From: Heliopora coerulea
Taxonomy: Eukaryota; Cnidaria; Anthozoa; Scleralcyonacea; Helioporidae
Assembly: GCA_030142905.1 (NCBI GenBank)
Contig: JASJOG010000338.1
Location: forward strand, 210,194 to 274,193
Length of the DNA: 64,000 nucleotides
Direction: 5' to 3'
The notes under the pieces are model-generated. The model searched no databases and had not been told where the DNA came from. It was given only the letters and a program-made list of their open reading frames with translations. Shown here in pieces: positions 1 through 10,900 of the stretch; the first letter of the stretch is position 1; every line of letters begins with the position of its first letter. The translations under genes were made by a program, and so were the position numbers.

Positions 1-92
1 AACCAACAGTCTTTCTCAAGACTAAACTAACCTGGACGATCAACTTCCTCAAACATGTCACGATTCTTCCAGGTTCAAACCATTTACTTTAA
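1..92 (+). mobile_element. Penelope-like element 3' end (pLTR fragment)
   Basis: The first 92 bases match, with two or three differences, the 3' terminal part of the PLE copies at 13120-13205 and 15778-15864, from aaccaacagtctttc to accatttacttta. The element is cut by the window edge, so its hammerhead ribozyme and coding region would lie outside. It sits directly beside a Rab exon on the opposite strand and so probably lies in that gene's intron. Confidence 0.8.
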
Positions 93-109
93 TATGTTAT
101 AAACCTTAC

Positions 110-277
110 ATCGCTCCCCATATCTTCTGAGACTTCTCGTCTGTTCTCCAGATCACATTTGTTCCCAAGGATCATTTTCTCCACATCCTTATCTGAATAT
201 TTTTCAGTGAATTCCACCCAATTTGAAATATTTCGAAATGTTTCCTCACGCGTTATGTCATATACCAACATAGCACC
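110..277 (-). CDS. Rab-type small GTPase, one internal exon
   Basis: This 168 bp exon has an AG acceptor just above 277 and a GTAAG donor just below 110, and it reads 56 codons in phase 0. It begins GAMLVYDIT and contains the guanine-binding motif NKCDL (G4 box, NKxD), with the Rab-typical stretch DVEKMILGNKCDLENRREVS. The closest fit from memory is the Rab8/10/13 group. Rab proteins are membrane-anchored switches in vesicle traffic. The P-loop exon should lie at higher coordinates on this strand and the C-terminal exon off the left edge; I found neither in the window. The exon could belong to a complete gene or to a pseudogene fragment. Its intact splice sites and phase favour a real exon. 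Confidence 0.75.
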
Positions 278-2204
278 CTACAAAATAGTAACATTTTCAT
301 TTTCGTCAAGAAAAAATTTTTCGAAATACATCTCATTTTGGGTTAAGCTTTTCTAGATAGATTCATGTATTTCTAAAACTCATTAATTTTATTAGGAAAA
401 CTAAAGTAGCCGTCCCATATGTAAATAGCCGTCTTGTAAGAAAGTAGATGTTATTTACTGATGGTGAACTTTGCGTGAAAGACATCGAGACATTCATTGA
501 TGGCCGCCGTCGAGGAAATGCATGTAAAATACAAACATTTTGCATCTTTTTCTTATCAGTTACATGCTTGAGGGTACGACGAACCCAAATGTTGATTTGT
601 TGACATTATTCTTAATTTGATGTAGCTTTTATTTTCGTTTCTATTGAAATACCCTCAGTTTTACTCACGCTCAACTACAAAGTGCTCTTTTATTTGTTTT
701 TATTTTTCTGACAACGTCATAGTAATTTTTCTATTTGGTTGCAATGTTCTCGCGATAAAGATCTGTTATCATGTTTTTAAAAGCCAGTGCTCTCACAAGT
801 TTTGTTCTTCCCAGGAACATAGCCCATCTTCGGAATAAGCCCGGGACATTTTTCATATATTACTTAAAAACAGACAGAAGTACTTTTTTCAAAAATTCAA
901 GACGGGATCAAACCATGGAAAAAATATTCGCTCTGAGGGGAGAAGTTTGAAAAAGTTTACCTTAGATGTTTCCACCCGTTCTGATGACTATCATTTTTAT
1001 GTTTTGGAGAAGTCCTACTTCAGCTTTGGAAACAATCTAACATCCCTATCAAATTCATCTTGGACTAAAATCGTAAGAAGAAAATGTTGTTTTCCTTGAG
1101 TGCTCGAGTAAAGGTGGCAAGAATAGACTTCTTAGTCAGAGCAGGAATATAATGACATTACTAAAGTATTACAGGCTAAACAACCTCAAAGAAATTACAG
1201 AGAACGTTTCAGTTACATCAGAATATCAAGAATGCCACAGACCAAGAGAACCATTATCCATCCTCAACCTGTAATTGATGTTGAGGTAAAACGCCCACGT
1301 CTTTGAACCTCCGGACACGGCGAAACAGCTCAAATGAAACAATTGTCCAGCAATCTGTACCAGATTCGAGAATGAAATGTCCGTTCCTGTGTGAAAAAAT
1401 CAGCTAATAAAGCTGAAAGATCTTTTTTAAAATGAACCGAATTATCTTTTTTCGTACCAAGTATTAACTTGGCACGAAAAAGATAATTCGGCTCTGGTGA
1501 AGATTCTTCACGTTGGATAATCAAAGGGACATCTCCAGGAGGAATTCTCATCTAGTAGAAGGATCAACTATAAGATAGTATTCAAGAGATGGGACAGTAA
1601 CCATAAAAGGAAAAAGGCAGACGAACTTAACACCAAACTAATTTCCATAATTAATCAGGAGACGAGAAACAAAATAAGTACGGGGAGACGCTACTAAGAA
1701 ATGAATAGTAAAGTGAAGATGATTTACGTAAAGAGCAAAGCGAAGCTGGTTTACATGAAGACTCAAACAAAGATATCCTTTTGGGAGAAGACATTTCAAA
1801 ATATCCACGTTTCAAAGATGAGTTTATAAGTACTTTAAAGATCTCCGAAACAGAAATAAACAGTAAAATTAACTTGTTTCTTATCTCCAAATCCAACGGA
1901 CTAGAAAGAAAATAAACCTGCAGGGTGTTCGAAAGATACGATAAATATACTAAGAAAGGAAAAACTGAAATTAAAAGATAAGAACCAAACTCTTCAAGAA
2001 CGTAATAACTTGCGTTACATAAAGTTTGATTTTAATACCATGGACAAAGATGTTGAGAACGAGAAGAAAAGTCTAAAAACCGCAATTAAACTGCTTTAGG
2101 AAGATTATGAAAACAATGGCATGACGATATTACGAAAGAACAATTTAAAGAACCAGAAGATATTAAATGTTATGGGTGTCATAGCAAGAAGAAGGGCTGC
2201 TAAA
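278..2204. other. noncoding stretch, one hairpin, possible decayed ORF
   Basis: I see no recognisable gene. An inverted repeat at 1437-1491 has arms of about 25 bases (ccgaattatcttttt... and its complement) with a tiny loop. On the plus strand about 1700-1910 a stop-free charged stretch can be read, with no family I recognise; it may be an old transposon remnant. Confidence 0.4.
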
Positions 2205-3039
2205 CAGTGCTGTAAATAACTTCGTTACCAGCAAGTAGAAACAAGTAATGGCTACTTTTTTTGAGTAACCGTACTGGTAGCTAGTTACTTTCCTGGAGTA
2301 GGTAACTGGAACTGGAACTAGTTACGAAATTTTCGAAAAAGTAACTGTAACTGGTTACATCAGCCACTGGGTTGATGTTACTTCTTGCGTTCTAAATTCG
2401 CTCCCGTTGAACGGAATAACTAATCACTCACAAGTCCAAATCCAGATAATGATATAAAAATGGAATGGTGCGTAGGCAGTATAAAACAGCACAAAAAGTT
2501 AAAAGGTTGGTAAACTGCCGAATTTCTGATGAAGACTGCTAAAAGAGACTTGACTGCTCACAAAATCGTTTGAATCAGTGTCCAAACTCAAAAGTTGTCA
2601 AAAGTGCTGTTATTTTCCCCCAAAAAACTATAACATTTGCTCCCCATGTTGAACATTCTTAGAGAACGCTTACCATGATGGCGGTGGCACGATATACGAG
2701 GACACAAACATTGAGGCCCGACAATGAGTTGTTTCTCAATACACAGTATACTGCTAATCGTTGGTCCATAAACTCAATGGGAAGTTGACATGTCTTTCAT
2801 AACTGTATTTTATTAACTTGTTACTGTGATACTGAAACTAAGAAAAATTTACTGAATCTGGGAAATATAAAATATCAGTACCCGATGGGGGTCCAGCGCT
2901 TATTAATTTCGACTACAGTAAACAAAGTAACTTTGTAACGAGTTAAAACTTTTAGAAAGTAACTTTGTAACTGTAACAAGTTACTTTTATCATTATGTCT
3001 GTAAGTAGCTACAAAAAATAGGTAAATCTCACAGCACTG
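2205..3039. mobile_element. hAT-like MITE, old
   Basis: The stretch starts CAGTGCTGT and ends ACAGCACTG, a 9 bp terminal inverted repeat of the hAT type. Both ends are packed with subterminal gtaac/gttac repeats (for example tagttac, gtaactgtaac, aagttac), also typical of hAT elements. The flanking 8-mers ctgctaaa and ctactaat agree at 6 of 8 positions and look like a worn target duplication. No transposase is present, so it is non-autonomous. Confidence 0.7.
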
Positions 3040-6000
3040 CTACTAATTGCAGCCCAACGTTGAAAAAAGTCAGGAAGGCGAATGGCAAACAGTAAAACGA
3101 ACCAATCTAAAAGTCATCTATTTTATACGTGTCGAGTGACTATCGAGCGTCGATGTTGATTGTAGCAACAGACTTGAGATTTTAAATGTTGATGATGATG
3201 ATAGTACCCAAGACGACAACTAAGCGGTCTCACTAAGAAAGTAGTAAATTCAGCATTTACCAAGCTGTGTCAGTACCAAGGTTTGACATTTTCTCGTTCC
3301 CTCTTTCTTGTTCCGGGATTTGATATTTTTAATAACCTATTCCAAAGAATATGAAGACAATCCTGTGTACTTGGATGGAAAGTCTTACCCTTACCAGAAA
3401 TACACATGATCAAACCACCAATAGAGAGAGAGATGATAATTCGTGTATGAAGCAACAAAGTAAATATTGCTCAGAAGTAAAGTTTAGGTAAGCATCATTA
3501 GTTCCTGAAGGAAGGCATTCGCCATCTTTAGATCGTCTTTTTTAAATGGCCAGGTTTGTAACTTTTTACAAACGGATTTTTCAGGAACGATCAAGGTCAA
3601 ATTTCATTTTTAGTGTCCCAGTGTTTGAGAATCTTAATTACTTTATAATACAAAAATTATGACACCTCGTTAGTTACCTTCATAATATATTACGGGATTG
3701 TTTGCTAAACATATTAAATAGTACAGTATTTTAAATATACTTCTGTTATCTTAAATCATCTGACTCCCAAGCAGGGTAAAATCAGAATTAGTCATAAAAG
3801 CAGAAAATTCAAAGACTTTCGTTAAAAAGGTCGAAGGTTAAAATTGTGAGGATAGAATCTTGTGAGTCATTTTCAGGTTCCTCGACTTTAATTATTCTGA
3901 ATGTAATTTTAATCTTTAAGCTTTCAACAAAGATATATTTGTTGTGTAAACTAACCACTTCAAAGAATTTCACAGACTGCATATAGATGCACCGAAGTAG
4001 GATTAGGCAATTGATCGATTACAAGAAAAAGTAAAGCAAAAACAATCTTAACCACTAATTTAGCAGATGTTACCTTTGTTGAATACCGGTATCAATGGAA
4101 AATCCCAAAGATCTGTAATAGATCGATGCTCCTAACAGGTAATGAAACTGATTTCCACATTCTGCGATTGTTTCATTTATGGGGACATATTTTTTAGTCA
4201 TAAGACCTTCGCCTCATATAATACGTTCACATGAAAATAGAAATTCTTTGTCTCATTCAGCTAAACAACGAGTTATTTTAAAACAACGTTTTGAAATCAG
4301 TTAAACGGTTTTCTTTTTTAAAACACTTTTCATTATCTTACCATTGATCTTTTGCAATACAGAGAGGATATTTCCCTAAAACGTTCATGTCCAGGCAAGT
4401 CCCTGTAGAAATAATACCGGTGTAATATAAAAGGTTAGCACAGTTGCCACTGCTTGTACCATGTTAATTGCTTCTCTGAACTCGTAAAATACATTCACCT
4501 TTTCAATTACGGCGTTGGAAGAGATACGTTGAAATCACACGTATGAAGCAAAAATATGCCGTGAAGAAAAATACAGTAGTTACCAAGTGAAACGGAAATT
4601 TGAATTTCTGAATACTCATACTATAAGAGTAATGTACTTCTGCGGCCATTTTAGCAACTTAAAACTCCTATGATAAGTCAAGTCCTTTGCCTCGCAACAA
4701 GCTCCCACAGTACCAAATTAATATACTCTCTACATTGCATTAACTTACTGAAATATCTTACAGCCAATAAATCACCATTGAACGAGAGTGAAGAAGTAAA
4801 AACTAAATGAATATTTAAATACCTGTGCATAGATGGACGTCCAAAACAATTTAATAGCAAACATAGGCGTGAGAGGCGGAATGCAAGAAGATAATTGTCC
4901 CCCAAATAATTTAAGTAAAGGAAATTAGGGCACTTTTTGCCACCAAGTTCAGGTGATATCGAGCGATAATGCCATGATATGTTTAAACTTATTCATACTT
5001 TAAACTATTGATTTTTTAACTAGCGGGGTAATATCCTTTGTCAGAGGCCTTAGCTTGAAATATTATAACAGCAATAACTTTTAAAAAGCGAAGTTTATTT
5101 TGGCTTTTAATTTTAGGGCAAAAGGTGTTTCTCCTTGCCAACAGAATTGGGCTTGTATAGCTATGTAAACAAATGAAAACCAACAATATGAATTAAATAA
5201 GTAAATGAATGAATGAACAAATGCACGCATGCATGCATGCATGCATGAATGAATGAATGAATGAATGAATGGAATGAAAAATTAATAATTAATAATAAAA
5301 ATTAATAATTAAGTATAGCTGTGATTTTGATAACTAATTACATCTATATTTTACTTCTTTTGAAATCGATCAAAAAAAGAGTTTGCTTTCACAAACAGTA
5401 AGTCACATATCTGGCACATAGTAATAAACAGTCCATATTTCATGAGTTCATGTTATTGTCATCAAACTATGAATTCCATGATTCCATGAAAATTCAATGA
5501 TTTCCACAATCTCTTGCGGTTCATCTAAAAATTTCATCATCCACGTCAAGAATCATTGGGTTTTGTTAATCTCGCTTCCACGAATTGATCAGAATCGATC
5601 ATAACTGTAATTAAAAACCCTTGAGAAGTCTTCATACTCTCTAGACTGATAACCCGCCACAAATCTCTGCTCTTTCCTAAACTAGTGCTTTACATCCTTG
5701 TAATCTTGAAAGGTTTGGCGTTAATACCCTCTCGGTCAACCTCTACTTGTCCACAGTCTGTACTTTTCGTAAATTTTTATTTCAGAATATTTAATCAGTT
5801 ATTCCAGTAATGACTTAACGTGTCTGTTTCTATCTCATATACAGTAAAAAGCTTGCGTGGGTTGATTTAGAAAGGGGGAATGCACGATTAAATCGTAAGT
5901 CTATATTTTACAACGCACCATTGACAAGTTAACCATATAAATTGTATAATCAATTAATACAGCATAAAAGAATTAGCGGCGACGATTAATGATTTTCTAA

Positions 6001-6850
6001 AACTAAAAGATAGGATGAATCACCTATTTTGAAGGAATTGTCATAAGTCATGACATTAACTCATGCATGACCCAGCAAACCTTTAAATTACTTGAATGAT
6101 GCTGCTTTTTCACTGTGGTTTCTTGGTATTTTATGAACCGTTTGTCGCTCTTAAAAAGGTAAAGAAACACTCTACTCCGACGAAACAAATCCAATTGAAT
6201 GAAAGCATCCTCTGTGCGAACATGATTCTCGCCAATTCTTTCAATGTCTAAATATCTGCTATTGATTACTGTTAAGCCATGTACGCACGATCAAGTTTTT
6301 CTAGATAAGTTTTAACAAGTTAAATTTGGTCGCGTGTACGACACATATTGGTAAGCAACAAGTAGCAACGTCGCACCCAGGAATTTTGTAAGCGGGTGGG
6401 GTGTTGCAAGGATGTTAAATGGGCTTCCACTATGAGACTATGGAGGCATGCTTCGCAAGGAAGTGTCAACAAGACCAATTCCGGCACCATGAATTGACTG
6501 TGTTTGTGCACAACTCACTGGTGAGGTGACAGAGAAATTATGGCATTTAACATCGTGTGTCAGTAGGTATCGTATAGCCTATGCCTTACACCCTATGTTA
6601 AACATGAAAAATTACATCTTTGCTGAAATTCAAACCTCAAAAAGATGCAAAATTTTGATTTCCTCATGGGTGATCAACATTTTTAAATCCCTCTTCACTC
6701 TAAATTTTTGCTCCAGTCCTTCCTCCTGTTCAATTTGAAACTTTGACTAAAAGCTTTGGGGAAGTGTGGCTAAGACAACTGGTATAAAATTGCAAAAGTC
6801 TGACTCAAAAACCAACCAGATACAAGTAGTGTTCAACGGACGCACCTAAC
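3040..6850. other. AT-rich noncoding stretch
   Basis: No exon, RNA gene or transposon was recognised here apart from the microsatellite at 5204-5272. Short open frames lack plausible splice sites or similarity to known families. Confidence 0.4.
5204..5272. repeat. GCAT/GAAT microsatellite
   Basis: Runs of gaat flank a gcat block (gcatgcatgcatgcatgcatgaatgaat), two related 4-base repeats side by side. Confidence 0.9.
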
Positions 6851-6888
6851 CGCTGACCTTTGCAGTCGGTTCAACAACAAATAACATC

Positions 6889-7032
6889 ACAACACCAAGG
6901 GAGGGATTCTCGCTTGCCACAATCTGAAACAGATAACTCTCCAGAAGAAGGGCCTTTGCTCGAAACGTCGAGGATAGAATATTTTTATCTGTTTCAGATT
7001 GTGGCAAGCGAGAATCCCTCCCTTGGTGTTGT
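6889..7032. repeat. perfect 47 bp palindrome, PLE-derived, hammerhead-like loop
   Basis: Bases 6889-6935 (acaacaccaagggaggg...) are repeated exactly in inverted orientation at 6986-7032. The 50-base spacer contains CCAGAAGAAGGGCC...GCTCGAAACGTCGAGG. That matches the 3' part of a hammerhead core (GAAACGUC with a self-complementary ACGU) and a GC-rich stem II, but the CUGANGA box is damaged. The palindrome lies just before the decayed PLE at 7185, so it is best read as that element's inverted pLTR end. Confidence 0.7.
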
Positions 7033-7184
7033 GTTGTTGCGCCGCTGCCTACGCTGGACCAGCCTTGTTGATAACAAATAACATCAATTTTGCGCGGGAA
7101 TTTAAATGCAGCAGTGACCACAGTCAAACATGAAATGGGCCTAGTGTACGATAACATATTCAATTCACAAAAGATAAGGAAACT

Positions 7185-8870
7185 CTAGAGCCAGGTGTTG
7201 TTCTGAAGACAACGTCGAAGACAACGCTTCGTTGAGAACAACATCTGTGCAACTTCCTGCTTTCTCTTTAAGAAGGACAATACAATCTCTGAGGAATTAT
7301 ACGAACGTTTAACTCCATCAGGCTCTAGGCCAGGTATTTTATACGGCTTACCTAAGGTGCACAAAGCTAAACTTCCATTTAGAGCTATTTTTTCTGCCAT
7401 TTCAACTCACTCCTATAACCTTTCTAAAATCCTCGTTTCTATTCTCACACCTCTCTTAACCAGTCCTTTTATAATTTCCGATACGTTTTCTTTCGTTGAG
7501 AAGTTGCGTACTTCTGACCTTGATACTAATAACATAATTATAGCGAGCGTTGACGTTAACTCGCTTTTTACTAACGTTCCACTAGACGAGACCATTGACA
7601 CTATTGTTAATAAAGCTTTTGAGAATGCGACTCTTCACCATGGCTTTTCCGTTTTTCAATTACGTAAATTGTAATGTTTATCTGTTAAGAATGGTCATTG
7701 TTTATTTAACAACTCTCTCTACGAACAAGTCGATGGTGTGGCCATGGGCTCCCCGCTTGGTCCTTTATTTGCTAATATCTTCTTGGCTTTCTATCAACGT
7801 AGCTGGTTAACCAACTGCCCTCTAGAATTTAAACCTCTTTTCTTTCGTCGTTATATTGATGATAGTTGTTTTTTGTTTTTCGCTCTCGTAATCATGTTCG
7901 TCCTTTTCTAGATTATCTGAACTCACAGCATCCCAATATTACGTTTACTACTGAGCTAGAAACTGATTCTACACTTCCTTTTTTGGACACTTTGATTGAT
8001 AGTTTTGATGGGTTCTTCCACTTCGGTTTATCGGAAACCAACTTTCACTGGTTTGTTCACTAGTTTTGATAGTTTTGTTCCGTTATCGTACAAGCGTGGT
8101 CTCGTCTATACTCTACTTGATCACTAGTTTAAAATATGCTCTTCCTTTCACGACTTTCACGCTGAAGCTCTTAAACTTAAGAAATTCCTGCTTAGTAATG
8201 GTTATCCTGAGATTTTTCTTGATCGCTACACCCCTGTTTTTCTCAATCGTCTGTTTTGTCCCCCCACAAAAGATTCTGATTCTCTTCCGAAAAATATCAT
8301 TTATTTCAAGCTTCCTTTTACTGGATCACATGCTTTACAGATCCGAACACAGGTCTCTAAACTATGTTCATCTGCTTTCCTACAAGTTTCTTTGCATTTT
8401 ATTTTTCAATCTGGAAGACGATTGTCTAGTTTCTTTTCTTTCAAGGACCGGACCCACATGTTAATGAGATCGCGTGTTCTCTATAAATATACGTGTCAAT
8501 GCTGTGGAGCATTGTATTAGGGCCAAACACGGCGCCACTTACATATGCGAATCTCAGAACATATGGGGGTTTCGCCTTTGACGGGTAAGAAACGAGCAAC
8601 CACTTTGTTTCCTACTTTTAGTATCCAGGCTCATACTCGCCAAACTAATCACGCCATTTCTCCCAAAGATTTTTCCATCATTTCTTCCTGCCGGTCTTCC
8701 TCTAACTTTGAACTACTCATTCGTGAGAGTTTACTACTTTACTTATTTCTAAATACAAACCGTCTGTCAACGAAAATATCTCTGCTATACCTCTTTCTCT
8801 ATTCTAGTACTTTCCTCCTCCGTATGCCTGTCACTTCCGGTCAGGTCACCTAGTTTTCTATTGGTTAGCC
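7185..8870 (+). pseudogene. decayed Penelope-like reverse transcriptase / GIY-YIG (copy D)
   Basis: A degenerate PLE polyprotein can be followed through several frameshifts and stops. Reverse transcriptase blocks are clear: ILYGLPKVHKAKLPFRAI near 7340, a region ending DVNSLFTNVPLDETIDTI near 7550, VAMGSPLGPLFANIFLAF near 7740 and the catalytic box FRRYIDDS near 7850. Downstream, FLLSNGYPEIFL and a C-rich YKYTCQCC block near 8490 lead into a broken GIY-YIG endonuclease (GQTRRHLHMRISEH). PLEs combine these two domains to nick and prime at chromosomal targets. This copy differs from the young pair at 10643-15864 and resembles the Neptune/Poseidon type by its PLGPLFANIF motif. It is not functional. 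Confidence 0.85.
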
Positions 8871-8900
8871 GTCTAATCATTCCAGTATGTAATTATAGAT

Positions 8901-8902
<2 letters not shown>

Positions 8903-8943
<41 letters not shown>
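8903..8943. repeat. (TA)n microsatellite
   Basis: About twenty uninterrupted TA units between two PLE remnants. Confidence 0.95.
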
Positions 8944-8945
<2 letters not shown>

Positions 8946-8946
<1 letters not shown>

Positions 8947-9090
8947 TTGGATATGTCCACTAGATATCGACAGTGGTCAACACAAATCGTGGAGCTACGT
9001 ATTGTACGTTTAATGGAAATTTAATAAAAATATAAAAGCTGTAACTCGAGTTTCACGCCGCACGGCGATCCTCAGACTAAAAGTTAAAAC
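8946..9090 (-). mobile_element. PLE pLTR fragment, family shared with 52080-52260
   Basis: The block gacttggatatgtccacta... to ...cgtttaatggaaatttaat recurs in reverse orientation at about 52170-52260. It borders the GIY-YIG tail at 9185-9382 and carries a hammerhead-like core on the minus strand. Its inner part is repeated inverted at 9364-9437, so the unit is flanked by inverted copies of one end. Confidence 0.65.
9041..9080 (-). ncRNA. hammerhead-like ribozyme remnant (PLE)
   Basis: The minus strand reads CUGAGGA, then CGCC-GUGC-GGCG as a perfect four-pair stem II, then GAAACUCGAGUU. The first box fits CUGANGA, GAAA is present, and ACUCGAGU is self-complementary, as in hammerheads that pair stem III between two molecules. 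Stem I is weak here, so activity is doubtful. A mutated copy in inverted orientation lies at 9364-9400. Confidence 0.45.
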
Positions 9091-9184
9091 TATTTACAGT
9101 GATATATATAGGCAAATCAATTAAAAGATTAAAAAATTAATATGGAATATATTACATAAAATATGAACCTATAGATAAAATTAC

Positions 9185-9382
9185 CTATTTACATAAAAAT
9201 TTTGCTGCATGCCTACACTTCGTTACTAATTCGGATCTTTTGTTCAATAAAAAGCGTTTATCTGCATTTAAAATCAGCAGATTTTCCGTAGTACACAAGT
9301 TGCATGATTTACCTCTGCTCGTGTATGGCTTAGCGTGCTTGAGAATTGACCATTCAATGCTGTAAGGATCGCCGTGCAGCAT
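9185..9382 (-). pseudogene. PLE GIY-YIG domain, C-terminal fragment
   Basis: A 65-codon open stretch ends in NKRSELVTKCRHAAKF, preceded by YTSRGKSCNLCTTENLLI. This cysteine-containing end is one I know from C-termini of PLE polyproteins in cnidarians. Nothing upstream of the fragment (higher coordinates) encodes the rest. It is a 5'-truncated remnant flanked by inverted pLTR pieces (8998-9075 and 9364-9437). Confidence 0.6.
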
Positions 9383-9437
9383 GAAACTCGAGTTACAGTT
9401 TTTATATTTTTATTAAATTTCCATTAAACGTACAATA
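9364..9437 (+). repeat. inverted copy of PLE pLTR end
   Basis: This is the reverse complement of 9000-9075 with few differences (aaactcgagttacag, tttccattaaacgtacaat). It carries the damaged second copy of the hammerhead-like core. Confidence 0.8.
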
Positions 9438-9650
9438 TATATATATATTTTTTTTCTCACCCTTGTAAATCTATACTCTGAAGATATTGCACGCCGCAAC
9501 GAAACGCCAGTGGACATGATTTAAAACTTTTCGACTTGACTTATTTACTATGGTGATACATTCAAGAATTTTGAGCTGGGCTCTGATCTGTATATTGCGA
9601 TTGCACTTTCTGCCTAATAAAAATATTTTTTTAACCCTAGACAAGTAACC

Positions 9651-9833
9651 CTCGACCCTCGACATTTTACCCTCGACCCTCGACATCGTACCCTCGACCC
9701 TCGACATCGTACCCTCGACATCGTACCCTCGACCCTCGACAACGTACCCTCGACATCGTACCCTCGACCCTCGACATCGTACCCTCGACATCGTACCCTC
9801 GACGCTTGACATCTTACTCTCGACCCTCAACAA
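9651..9833. repeat. short minisatellite, accctcgac / accctcgacatcgt units
   Basis: About a dozen copies of a 9-base core accctcgac occur, alternating with catcgt spacers to make 14-15 and 23-24 base units. It begins near the end of PLE copy C, which may have seeded it. The minus-strand open frame through it is a by-product of the repeat. Confidence 0.9.
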
Positions 9834-10628
9834 TTACTCAGACTCCCTAATGTGTAGTAGACGGGACGTTTGTCCCAAATAGGATGCCTGGCAGCATCGA
9901 CACGTAAATTTATACACTACACAAGATCTCATTTTAATGGGTAAACGGTCTTTGAACACGAAAAAATTTGAGAGACGACAAATGGGGCGAAAGACAACGC
10001 GGAATTGGACATGCGGGTAAGCCGATGAGAGCAATTTAGTGACTTCACGATGGATTTGTAAACTGTGATCTCCCGTGAAAGGCAGGACTAATGAAAATAA
10101 CAATTTAGGCGCCGTTTGAGGCTTTACTGGGGGCCGGGAAACTTTAGTTAAAAAGGTTTTAAAACAGTAGTTTAAAAAACGCTCAGGGTATCCATTTTGT
10201 TTTAGTAGGTTTTTAAGTTTCTCGACTTCATTTAGAAAAATAGCATACGAAGACGCAATATTATAATAGCGAAATAACAAGGTGTGGATAAGGCCTCTTT
10301 TAAAAACATGAGGTAGGAAACTTTCAAAATTAGTAAATAATCCGGTGAACATTGGTTTTCGGTAAATAGAGGTGCCACTGGAACGCTGAATGTTAATATC
10401 AAGAAACGAAAGTGTTTTATTCGATTCAATTTCACAGGTAAATTTAATGCAATCATGTTGCGAGTTGAGGTAATTAAGGAAAGTTATAATTTGATCTTTA
10501 GATTTAAATCAGAGAAAAGAGTCGTCAACGTAACATCTGTAGTGTAAAGGTTTAAAATGGGCTGGGCAATTGTTAAGCAAATTTTTTTCGTGAAAAATAT
10601 TCGTGAAAAAAAGAAAAATATTTGCAAA
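9834..10628 (-). pseudogene. decayed PLE copy C, downstream part (RT to GIY-YIG)
   Basis: On the minus strand the remnant reads FANIFLFF at 10628-10605, then with frameshifts NLLNNCPAHFKPLHYRCYVDD near 10520, carrying the RT catalytic YVDD. An open 172-codon stretch follows (10352-9834) with the PLE connector and a damaged GIY-YIG start, YKFTCRCCQASYLGQTSRLL. Its RT resumes on the far side of the 5.2 kb insertion at 15879, where the missing CIAMG-PLGPL piece lies. The copy was already dead or dying when it was hit, because the motif there contains a stop. Confidence 0.85.
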
Positions 10629-10642
10629 TAAAGGACCAAGTG
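10629..10642. repeat. target-site duplication, left
   Basis: TAAAGGACCAAGTG, repeated exactly at 15865-15878 on the other side of the PLE dimer. On the minus strand it is part of the codons PLGPL of PLE copy C. Confidence 0.9.
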
Positions 10643-10704
10643 ACATGTTTGAGGAAGTTGATCGTCCAGGTTAGTGTAGTCTTGAGAAAGACTGTTGGTT
10701 GAAG

Positions 10705-10749
10705 TGACTGACGTTTCGACAGCCTTAGCGGCGGTCATCTTCAGAGTCA
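10705..10749 (-). ncRNA. hammerhead ribozyme in PLE pLTR (copy A)
   Basis: The sequence is identical to the plus-strand motifs at 13068 and 15727. It has stem I UGACU/AGUCA, box CUGAAGA, stem II GAC-GCC/GGC-GUC with one mismatch, GAAA, and the palindromic ACGU of stem III ending in the cleavage triplet GUC. PLE-encoded hammerheads with minimal stem III that cleave as dimers are described in the literature. The assignment rests on sequence and hand folding only. Confidence 0.65.
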
Positions 10750-10900
10750 AAAGGAGAGTAAATGTCAGGTTCGCCTGTATTTGTATCTGGCTCGTCCGTG
10801 ATAAGTGGGCGGTCGTATTAGTCATGGAGGTGTGATATTTGGCGAGAAGCAATGGGTGTGGTTGTGTAGGCGTTAATTATCAGTTTGTCGAAGTGTAAGT

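Noticed and set aside
9471..9833. 120-codon frame with VEGTMSRVEG repeats
   Set aside because: A product of the minisatellite at 9651-9833.
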